A DNA stretch of 64,000 nt from Crambe crambe (taxonomy: Eukaryota > Porifera > Demospongiae > Poecilosclerida > Crambeidae). Where the stretch lies: NCBI GenBank assembly GCA_963924555.1, contig OZ004587.1, positions 6,898,075 to 6,962,074 of the forward strand, in the 5' to 3' direction. Shown one piece after another: positions 1 through 14,363 of the stretch. Within the stretch, counting starts at the first letter, position 1; each line of letters opens with the position of its first letter. The position numbers and the translations under genes are program-made. The notes beneath the pieces are model-generated. The model did no database searches. It worked only from the letters and a program-made list of their open reading frames with translations, and was not told the DNA's origin.

Positions 1-3626
<3,626 letters not shown>

Positions 3627-3867
3627 CTTGAATTGGGTAGTATATATAGGGGTTGACAAGAACGAACGAAAACCTACGATATCTTGAAAGTTGACTACGC
3701 CCCCTTTTTATCTGGAATCGCGTGGGCGTGCCCGATTCTTTTGCGCATGTGCGCATCCTTAGGATCACGTGAGTTACCACGTGGCAAGATAATTTATTGC
3801 ATCATACATGTTTACATGCTCTTTGCAAGATCAGCAATCAGTACAAATCTACGGATTCCGGGGGAAA
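3627..3867. promoter_or_regulatory. Bidirectional promoter of IDH and 4E-BP genes
   Basis: Only 241 bp separate the two divergent start codons, so the region must serve both genes. It holds two perfect CACGTG E-boxes at 3766-3771 and 3778-3783 (starts 12 bp apart) and a palindromic TGCGCATGTGCGCA at 3742-3755 that resembles an NRF-1 site. Two more CACGTG boxes lie inside IDH intron 1 at 3197-3202 and 3210-3215, the first within a perfect 16-bp palindrome. Motif identity is seen; which factors bind is inference (CACGTG is the site class for Myc/MiT/USF bHLH-zip proteins). Confidence 0.7.
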
Positions 3868-5331
<1,464 letters not shown>

Positions 5332-6138
5332 CTGACTGACTGACTCACACGGCATTGACTGATTGTTGAAAAAAAAATGTGCACATCGTTTTGTATGTTA
5401 CTCCCCACAGCACTGCACTGGTCATTCACAGTGATGCGAGAAGTATCATTTTTGTATTATTATTATTATTATTATTATTGTATTGATCCAGTCAATTACT
5501 ATGTGATGATTCATACTATGCTAGTGGAACCTTAATGTAATATAATCTGAGGTTGCCCTCCAATGAGACCTGGACAGTCGCTATGCTAGCAATACTCTTG
5601 AAAATCAGAGGCCAGAGACTAGTAGTCTCCAATGAGATCTCTCTATTAAGGCCACTCTGCCATGTCCTGACGACTTGATCAGCCATAATAAGTAAAATCC
5701 CCACACATCTAGACTCGTGGCCAAATCCCTGGATGATAATAATTATCATGGGAAACCCTGTGGCTATAAATTTCTAGAGCTATAATGTCTTAGAACATCA
5801 GCTATAGGTCAACACCTTTAATGAGATCTCTGTATTAAGGCCATTCTGTCATGTCCTGTCGAGGCTAGACCTTTCAGTTCCACTCTGCCGTGTCCTGATG
5901 AAACCAGCACCTCTAATGAGACCTTTCAGGCCTCTCTGCCATGTCCCAAAAACACTCACGTCCAAACAATGACCTCTTTATCTGGTTGTCATAGTGATCA
6001 GAATTCACACTGCTGTTAAAAATTTAATCATTAAAAAATCACTGTAATGTGGTAGCTAGAGACATTAGATATAATAAATCAATAGTGCTGAAATGATAAA
6101 TTTTGCTGTTGTGTCAAAAAATTATTAGTTAATAAGTG
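5332..6138. repeat. Intergenic region between 4E-BP and TRIM-NHL with degenerate repeats
   Basis: 3' UTR-like sequence of two convergent genes. A short (ATT)n run lies near 5455-5479. From about 5540 to 5960 a motif of the form 'aatgagacct...ctctattaaggcca' followed by 'ctctgccatgtcctga' recurs about four times (near 5555-5580, 5628-5670, 5815-5865, 5880-5950), suggesting decayed copies of one small element. No coding signal is seen. Confidence 0.6.
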
Positions 6139-8313
6139 CTAAAATACTTGAATTCGTTGATTGCTGTTATCACAAACGTACACAAAACCGTCCTCAGTGA
6201 CACACACTCCCCACGGACAATCGAACTCTCCTTTACTACTACCCCTTCTTCCAAATGAGGTCACGTAGTCTCCCTTGGGGGTATACACAGACACTCTATT
6301 CTTAATCCAATCTGCCACAAATACAAACTGGTTGTAAAAAGACACACCACATGGACCAGATAGGCTGTTTGCACCACTGTTGTTTCCAAATGCATACAGG
6401 AAATCACCTTGCTTATTGAGTACTTGGATACGCGAATTGTTAAAATCGCTGACGTACATATTATCACGATCGTCCGAGGTGATATCGCGAATTCCATCGA
6501 ACTGCCCCAGGGCTTTTCCATGCGAGCCAATACGCCCCAAGTAATGAAGGTCTGTTGAATACACTCGTAGGCAATCGTTTCTGGAATCAGTGATCATGAC
6601 GTTATCTCTAACCACCTCCAGACCTAAAACGGAATGTCCCGGGTTGATGTTGATCTCTTTCACGGCTTTCATTTTGCTATTTAATTTGATAATCTTCCGG
6701 TTCACGAAATCAGTGATGTAAGTATCCGTTCCACACACGGTAACTCCACAGGGGTTTCTTGGCATCTTGTAACTTATGATCCAGTTTCCTTTTCGATCGA
6801 GCACATCAAAGAACTCGTATTTAGTCACCACGATTTCTTGATTCGATTTGATGGCTACATCAAACGGGTGTTTCAAACCTGTTATCATCAGGACGGGTTT
6901 GGCGAGTTTAGTAGGCGAGATGGAGACAAACACAGGGAAGGGATCGCAAGTCTGTCCATCAATAGTGACCATAAGTTCGTGTCGTCCTCGAATGGTGGGT
7001 GTGTACCGGATACGATACTTATTTCCTTTAATTAGATCGACGTCACACTCCTTGATGGAACCGTTTGCCTTTGACTTCAAGACGCACTTGACAACACATC
7101 TTCTTTTAGTATCCTTCCCATTGGCTAACTTGGTACTTATAAAGAACTCAGCGACCTCGTTCACCGGAGAGGACTTATCCGATCCTTCAGTATTCATAGA
7201 AACAGGATACTTGCCAAGGTGGGTTACCTTGGCTTTAGTCTGGCAGAGGAGTTTCAGATCCTCAGTACAACTCACCTCCATCCCAATGTCTGCTTCCTCC
7301 ACTGGCTCAAGATTCTTCCCTTCCCTGCGGTGCTGTTCGACTTTTCTCTGGATGTAATCATCTATCTCAGAGTATGTAGATATCACTTCATCACCGATCG
7401 AATATTCGACACATCTTTCAGTGTATTGCACCACATTTTGAACAGCTACAAAGTCTGCATACAAACTCTTTTCCTGACTGGAAAGGCTCTCCAATTTCTG
7501 CGTTACTTTAGTTGAAGCGTCCTGCAGCAGTTCCTGTTTACGATTTTCGATGATGTTGTGAAGCTCTTTAAAAGAATTCTCTATATCATCAGCAACCAAC
7601 TTGCCCTGAGTTTCAATCTCAGATTTTACTGCATGTATCTGTTCCAAAGCAAGCGAGAGATTCGTCTTTATTTCACTCAGAGGTTGCAGGCGTTGAATCA
7701 GTTTTTCCTTCCAGTCTGGAGCCACCGTATCGATGAAGTTGTATGAGTGCCCGGAGTGATCCACAACGGTACAATCCCGACATACAAGGCAGCTGCAATC
7801 AAAACAGTAAATCTTCAAAGGCTCATGGTGCAATCTACATTTCTGATGTGGATACTCTTCAAGAACAATCCTTTTGAGATCTCCATCTTCAAGCTCGCTG
7901 AGGAGAACAGTTTTGTGCTCGGAAAAGATTTTCATCCTCTTGTGCGAAATGAGGCACTGGTCACAAACAAACTGGGCACACTGAAGACAGAATGCTTTCA
8001 TTTCGTCACCAGAACACATCTCACATTGGCCATCCACTTTTTCGTGAGCGTGCTCCAACTTGGAGTGCAGCTCTTTCATGTGACCGACAAAGAAAGCAGT
8101 TGGAAGGTTCTCCACGCCCCTCTGGTCCTGACAGAGGGCGGTGAAGTCTTTGCTGCATTCAGGACAAGAGAACGGTTTACCTTGGCCCGCCAACCTGCGG
8201 ATGCACTGTTTGCAGTAGTAGTGGCAGCAAGGAAGGACTTTGGGTTCTGCGTAGAGCTCATGGCAGACAGCACACGTAATTTCTTTTCTCAACTCTTCCA
8301 TCATTGTTGTCAA
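6139..8313 (-). CDS. TRIM-NHL E3 ubiquitin ligase (TRIM2/3/71-like), single exon
   Basis: 724 residues in one exon. Domains in order: C3HC4 RING at 14-53 (C14, C17, C29, H31, C34, C37, C50, C53), B-box 1 about 97-134 (CEMC...CLQC...CDQC), B-box 2 about 157-195 (CRLHH...CFDC...CRDC), a coiled coil about 200-330, a filamin/Ig-like repeat about 375-470, and NHL beta-propeller repeats about 480-724 (recurring 'G...GEFDCPWGVCV' and 'ADWIKNRVSVY' blades). The RING recruits E2 enzymes; the NHL propeller in family members binds RNA or protein. The order RING-BB-BB-CC-FIL-NHL is that of TRIM2, TRIM3 and TRIM71; which of them is closest cannot be told by eye. Start is the first Met, ten residues before the RING. 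Its ATG is only 72 bp from the stop of the upstream Roc-COR gene on the same strand. Confidence 0.95.
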   Translation of the reverse strand: MTTMMEELRKEITCAVCHELYAEPKVLPCCHYYCKQCIRRLAGQGKPFSCPECSKDFTALCQDQRGVENLPTAFFVGHMKELHSKLEHAHEKVDGQCEMCSGDEMKAFCLQCAQFVCDQCLISHKRMKIFSEHKTVLLSELEDGDLKRIVLEEYPHQKCRLHHEPLKIYCFDCSCLVCRDCTVVDHSGHSYNFIDTVAPDWKEKLIQRLQPLSEIKTNLSLALEQIHAVKSEIETQGKLVADDIENSFKELHNIIENRKQELLQDASTKVTQKLESLSSQEKSLYADFVAVQNVVQYTERCVEYSIGDEVISTYSEIDDYIQRKVEQHRREGKNLEPVEEADIGMEVSCTEDLKLLCQTKAKVTHLGKYPVSMNTEGSDKSSPVNEVAEFFISTKLANGKDTKRRCVVKCVLKSKANGSIKECDVDLIKGNKYRIRYTPTIRGRHELMVTIDGQTCDPFPVFVSISPTKLAKPVLMITGLKHPFDVAIKSNQEIVVTKYEFFDVLDRKGNWIISYKMPRNPCGVTVCGTDTYITDFVNRKIIKLNSKMKAVKEININPGHSVLGLEVVRDNVMITDSRNDCLRVYSTDLHYLGRIGSHGKALGQFDGIRDITSDDRDNMYVSDFNNSRIQVLNKQGDFLYAFGNNSGANSLSGPCGVSFYNQFVFVADWIKNRVSVYTPKGDYVTSFGRRGSSKGEFDCPWGVCVTEDGFVYVCDNSNQRIQVF

Positions 8314-8335
8314 TGTTGTGCAAATGATAAAACAT

Positions 8336-8347
8336 TGCGCACGCGCA
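8336..8347. promoter_or_regulatory. NRF-1-like palindrome upstream of TRIM-NHL
   Basis: TGCGCACGCGCA, a full match to the NRF-1 consensus, 22 bp before the TRIM-NHL start codon and inside the 72-bp gap to the Roc-COR gene stop. The promoter of one gene is thus squeezed against the end of the next. Confidence 0.55.
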
Positions 8348-8385
8348 TTAAGTTATGCCCCGCCCATCAAAATAAAATTTAATGC

Positions 8386-11300
8386 TCAATCTTCAATGTA
8401 CTTGCTTTCAATCTCAGAAGCTAAATTATTGTAGTCCACAGTTGGGGCCCTCAGGGCCTCCACCAGTGCATCCCACGAGGGGCAAGGTGTCGTACATGTC
8501 AGCCATTTCTTAAGGACTTCATTGAAACAGTGCTCTACCTTTTCATGGCAGTTAGTGCTAATGGAGTCGAGAGTTGCTGTATCCAAGTCAAGTTGTACAC
8601 CAATGTCATACCACTTGCACCTGGCTTTCCATGAAGCTTCTTGAACTATCTTGAAGTCCAATGGAACTGCATATGAATAGTGATAAATAATGTATGTATG
8701 TATGTATGTATGTATGTATGTATGTATGTATGTATGTATGCATGTATGTATGTATGTATGTATGCATGTATGATGCAAGTATGATACATGTACGTATGAT
8801 ACATGTACATGTATGTATGATGCATGTATGACACATGTACATGTATGTATGATGCATGTATGACACATGTACATGTATGTATGATGCATGTATGACACAT
8901 GTACATGTATGTATCATGTATGTAGTAGCTAAGTAGCTATGTACATACTTTTAGCAGAAGAAGGACACCAAGGTAGTTGTCTAGAGGTCAGCTCTCCAAA
9001 CACATCGAAGTCTCGACTGCAGATCCATTCTTCATCTCCAAATGTGGCAACATGAGGGTCCCCATTGCCACACGGACAGAGGAGTGCTTTTGATGGGATA
9101 GAGTTATTGTAGCCGAGGACAACTGTTGCTTTCTTCACACCTGCAAATATGGCTTTAGAGACTAAGGAACACAACTTGAGGCGAGATGTCCGAGATGTGT
9201 GCACATGGACTTCAAAGTGTTTGAATGTGTCTATGAGTGTGACAGAGCCAGGGAATCCGGGAACAGAAAATCTGGTGCAGTTACGATTAAGGCAAGCTGG
9301 AGTGTTGGAGTGAGGGAGGAGCACGATCTTCCAAGGACAAGGAAATTGGTTGTCAGGGGAGACTAAGAAGCACACGAGACTGCAGTAGGTGCCGAGACGA
9401 GGACTTCCAAGAGGAAAGTCCAGAGCAAGGGGACTTATAAGAGAATCATTAGTCAAGCGATAGTTGTGAACTTTTTCCTTTTCGAGGACAGGAAGGAGGG
9501 CTGGCATGATGTATTCTGAAGCATTAAAGTCAGCTATAATAAGCAACTTTCTGAATAACTTCACCAAATCTGCAGCAGTAAAGATTTCAGGAACATAATA
9601 CTTTTTAAACCCTTCTTTTTGAAGCAGTTCTAAACTAACAATGCCATGGTCTTTAAACTTCTGCCAGATTCCAGGAAGTGCTATAACTTTTTTTTCCCTT
9701 AGATAATAAATCTTCTCCACCAACTCAGTTACCTTATCCAAGAGGACCTGAGGGTTGGTAAATACAACATTCTCCAGAATCTCAGGGAAATAGAAGACTA
9801 CTGAAATTTCATCTAAAAACTGGAGAGCAGCACCAAGTGTGTGTTCATTGAAGTAAAGAGCTTTCGCTTCTTTAAGGCATTCTTCTTTGCTCAATATATC
9901 TCTATTTAGGGAAAGACTCACTTCTTCTAGGAGTATCTCCAAAGAGAAGTACCGAAGAGGTACATCAATAGGTGCAGGTTTACACTCTGTTAAGATTGAA
10001 TTCTGAATACTTTCTACAATATGCCGGTCAAATTCTACTGGATCTTTAGCATTGAGTGGAAAGATAAACTCATTGTCTGGTGATAGCTTATAATAGATGA
10101 CTTCATCTTGGAACACTGGAAGCAGTAGATCTGCTAACTTTTTGTTCTTCTCTTCTCGCATTTCATTCTTGCACATATGTTCTAAGTCTCTGTGAGTCCC
10201 CACAATCATGATTTTGGAACACTCACCTTCGCAGGATCTATGGGTGTGCATTGTACGGAGGCAATGCTCCAATAGCTGCTCATTAGACAGAGCTGATGGG
10301 TAAGGAGTCCCCACACGTAGCCCTTGCTCATTGAAATACTCCACCATGGGTTTGGTGGCAAGCTCTTCCGACAACTTGAAGACGAAAATGTATAATGACA
10401 TGCGACGAAGAAACATAGGAAGCACCTCGTGAAATTGTGGTTGCCCTCCAGAGTCAATCAAGTTCAGCTTACGGAAGATGGACAAGGCCTTACCTGACTC
10501 GATATCCATCAGTTGCACTAATTCATCATGTGTGGAGGTAATGGATGGCAGTGAGGTTGGTGACCGTGGTTTTCTAGAGGCGGCTGTTGGACTGGAAAGG
10601 GACACAGGATGTACTCGAGGGTTTCGATCGCGTGTTGAGGACCTGTCCTCTCGGGTGCGAGCATCACTGTGTTCGGGATCAGTATCAACCTCCATTTGAG
10701 TCGACATTTCACCTGAATCAACCACTTCACCGGAACCCGAATCCTCATCAGCAGAATCGGAAGCCTTAGCAGAATTTGAAGAATCGATGGGACGGCGAGC
10801 AGCTATGGCTCTGGCTAGCATTTGTTTTCTTTCGTTTGAAGAGAGTTTCTTCCATTCTTTTGAGGTCACGTCCACATGGAACATGGTTACAGGGCGAGTT
10901 GCTATGGGTGTGCTTCTCCTGACCTGTCTCGGAGGGTTGCCAACGAACAAATCCATGGAGGTGGATTTACCTGTTCCTGAAGCTCCATAGATGAGTATTT
11001 TGTTAATCTCAGCTCTAATGAATCCTTCCCTCATTGCCTCATTGTACAATCTACGTGACTCTGACGAACCTAAAACAATGAATGCACAGTAAAATATCCA
11101 TGGGGACACAATACAAAATAACCTCTCATCTTTCAATATACCAGAGTCTGTCTCCCTCCTATACAGTTTTAAAGCTTCCGAAGAGTGGACAACCTCTGGT
11201 CAGATTTTACTATATTATTCAACTTGTCTCACAGAGGTCAAAGGGGTTGTGGCCCCTAGCTTGCATTAAAAAATGTTGCTCTTCTACCATTACAATTATA

Positions 11301-13874
11301 AATATAACTCGCCTTTAAGGTAGCGACTCTTCAACACTTCAAGTACTGCATGTTCCCTCCGCTCGTATATAGCATAAGCTACCTGACGCCATGATGGGGA
11401 TAGGTGGTTGTCCAAGTACCACCTCCAGCAAGCCTCTTCACGTTCGGACACACTGGAGTGGTGTGATATGATTTGCTCGCTCACAGACTGAGGAGTATCC
11501 AGGTAATATCCCACGTGGTTCCAATCCTCCACATCTTTTAGGAGCTGAGTGAGATTACCGAGAGTGAGGGAGGGATCTGTTGGAGATAAGTTTATAAAAC
11601 TAGTGTTCAAATCAAACCCGCATGCAGGCTATACATTCTTAGCCTGACAGTCTGGGCTTGATATACAAATTAAAGCAGCAGCATTCCTATGAAACCACTA
11701 GAGATATTTGACCCAGTAGTACTTTCTAAGTTGCAATGATTGCTTTAATGAGGGGGAAGAGGAGGGGGGGGGATTTATTGAAATCTTGGGGAGGAGTTTA
11801 TTGGAATCTTTCCCCTTCCACTATAGCCACATATGTAGTAAAATTGTTGGTCTCCCTTGACATGAATTGACCTTTAACTGACTGTTGTACATCTTTCATT
11901 CATTATAACAGGATTCACATGTTCAGATTATCACTCTGACTCAGCAATATCAAATTCATGGATTTTGAAAAAGGCCACCAGTAATGATTAAGGGAAAATA
12001 TTCAAAGGGAAGTAGGGATGGCTGTGTGCGGTTCAAAAAAGTTCAGCAACAACTTGAGTCAAGTAACCCCTTAATGTACGAGCTACTTCACTCCCAAGAT
12101 TACAGTATTGATGGAATGAGAGATCGTTTACATTTCATAAACCACACTACATGCCACTAAGTAGCCTGGCCAAGGGAGTATGTAAACAGTGGTATGCCCA
12201 CTAGCCAATTACACATAGATATATACTAACTATACATGAATCATGATGCACATTAAAGAATGATACTAACTATACCAAACTACGTATACACATTGATATT
12301 AACTATACACATTGATACTAATTCCATCACCATACTGATACACTGGTGTACACTTATCTATCGAGTATGTACAAAAAAAGCAGATACTTTGACAATAATA
12401 AAAATGGGAAAAGTGTGCCAATAATGATGCTAACTTAATGTGACTTTCATCTATCATACAATGGAAATTAATTATGTACCTTTATCAGGTTTAACGTTCC
12501 TCTTCACTTTCTCAAGAGCTTTGTGTTCTCCAAAATAGAGAAGTCTCCCAGCCAGGTGATTCCAGCCAGCACGGGGAAAGGTCCTGAGATAATGCTTCAC
12601 CAGTTCACCACGGTAGTCAGCATCTTCAGTGTATTGCAACCTCATCTCATCCCTCTTAGGATATGGTATCTCGAGCACTCTTTCAAAGAAACCAATTTTA
12701 GTTCCACTGACTTCCTTTGCATTCCTTACGGTGTCCAGAGCAGCCAGCAAACTGTCAAAAGTAAGGCTGGAATCTGGGGGGAGATAACATACCCATAGAA
12801 TTCACTAGGTTGAATAAAGGATCCTCAACTTGTACACATTCTAACTGCCAGAATTGGTTGTGAAGGCAAAATTAGCTATATATGAGCGGACAGAAACAGA
12901 AGGAGGATTCCATATAGATGTTTAAATTAAATTCTTGCTTTGCACATGCTCGTATATCAGAGCTACAACTGTTGGTCACTGGTCATTTCATAGAGCTGAA
13001 GTAGTAACCAGGTACTGAATGTCTGATCAAATTTCGCTTCTTACCAATCACCATTTCATGTGTTTTAAATGTATGAAAATTCTTTTGTGCAAGTACTGCA
13101 TGTCCATTGTCAGGAGGTTTGGGAGATAGGTGGACCATTAATTATCATCTGATCTACATAGGCATGCAGTGATGCTCACTGACCTGGTTGTTTCTCTGCA
13201 TAGTTCTTTATCTTTTCAATCATATCAGACTTATTCTCACAGTAAAGCCTGTGCATAAGTCTCCTCCAGGAGGCATAGGGGTCCCACAGGACCCAGTGCC
13301 GGACAACAGCTGCCAATCTTTCTTTATCTGTGGAGTACTCTGATTCAATTGTATTGAGCTTGGAGACGGGCACATGTAGGTAGTGCTCCCCAACATCCCT
13401 CCATGGAGATGTTCCCAAGACTGCCAAAACATTGTCCACATTAAGGGGAGGAGCTGGAATTATTGAAATACACAGTGAAAATGCTCATTAATTAAACCTC
13501 TTTAGCTAATCTTTTCATGTCCGTAGTCTTATGTATCAATACTATAGCATGCAGGTACCTTTGAACTTTCGTTTCTCCCTTTCATTCCTCCTTCTCTCTT
13601 GTCTTGAGACCTTCTTTCCAGTTAATGGAGGACCACTCTCGGTCTTTGCTGATCCACTCGACACACTTTTGACTGGGTGGGCAGGATCCAGAAGCTGACA
13701 TCCTGGACTAGTGGCTGGAAAACTCGACGCATTACAAGACTCATCAGGGGGGGACTGGGTTTCATCTGACCCAGAATCAGCTGGAAAAGATTGTGCGGAA
13801 GGAAGATCGTTCCCTTGGGATTCGGACTCCGAGGGATCGGCGGCTCCTAACTTCTGGTTTATGTCCATAGACAT
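8386..13874 (-). CDS. Death x3 - Roc - COR - Death GTPase protein, copy 1
   Basis: Six exons, every join in phase 1: 13559-13874, 13184-13453, 12480-12773, 11313-11576, 8949-11069, 8386-8666; 1181 residues. Exon 1 encodes a Ser/Pro-rich leader ending in a basic Arg/Lys/Glu stretch. Exons 2, 3 and 4 each encode one Death-like domain with the usual closing pattern (SWRRLMHRLY, GWNHLAGRLL, SWRQVAYAIY). Exon 5 holds a Roc-type GTPase: P-loop GASGTGKST about 410-418, an acidic Ser-rich insert about 480-565, G3 DSGGQ about 587-591, G4-like GTHRD about 672, then a COR-like region and a Cys-containing tail (CPCGNGDP...EEWIC). Exon 6 is a fourth Death domain (CPSWDALVEAL). No LRR and no kinase, unlike LRRK2. 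Death domains suggest homotypic signalling scaffolds (inference). The exon-4 donor is GC, not GT. Second copy at 42.8-47.9 kb. Confidence 0.85.
8691..8927. repeat. (TATG)n tract and a ~36-bp minisatellite in Roc-COR intron 5
   Basis: A TATG microsatellite (about 8691-8765) runs into four or so copies of a ~36-bp unit containing 'tgatgcatgtatgacacatg' and 'tacatgtatgta'. The same structure borders the duplicate at 42,570-42,830, so it marks the duplication edge. Confidence 0.92.
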
Positions 13875-14363
13875 AGTTCAACATCTTCTCTCTCTCTAGC
13901 TCATAGCACTCCTCCGTTTTGCGTGACCTGGCTGGGGGTAGATCTGGGATCTAGACAAGAAGTCAATGAAGGTCCAATTAATTAGCTAACTTAAAATACC
14001 ACAAACTCCCCGGGGGCTTCCCCCTAGATAAATATTGCTTTCGAGCGCGCATGCTCATTAGAGCTCGGTTGGTAAAGGGTCAGCGTGTGAAAAACTAGTT
14101 TGTCACAAACTATGGCTTGCTATAAAACAACATAACAAACTATTTAAAAAAAGGTAGTTGCCATTCAGGAGTGGATCAACTGATCTGAGTCTACTCTGCA
14201 ATAGTCATTCCAACAAAAGCAACAATTAGCTATTACTGAAAACATGATTTTATTGCCATAGCTACTGACACTAAACAGTTATTGCATGTGATAGTATGCA
14301 TGTCAGTGAATATAAACACTTAAAATTCCCCAAAAGTTGGTGGATATATTATATGGGATGCTT
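13875..14363. promoter_or_regulatory. Probable promoter of Roc-COR copy 1 / 3' flank of Ig receptor
   Basis: 489 bp between the receptor stop and the Roc-COR start on the same strand. It carries a CG-rich palindrome GAGCGCGCATGCTC at 14043-14056 about 170 bp upstream of the Roc-COR ATG. Sequence is essentially identical in copy 2. Confidence 0.45.

Noticed and set aside
6261-8382. Plus-strand frames opposite the TRIM-NHL gene (for example 7747-8382)
   Set aside because: They overlap the strongly supported TRIM-NHL coding strand and have no domain signal.
8606-8917. Open frames of the type HTCTCVIHASYIHVHVSYM over the TATG tracts (also at 42530-42812)
   Set aside because: They are translations of simple repeats, open in several frames at once.
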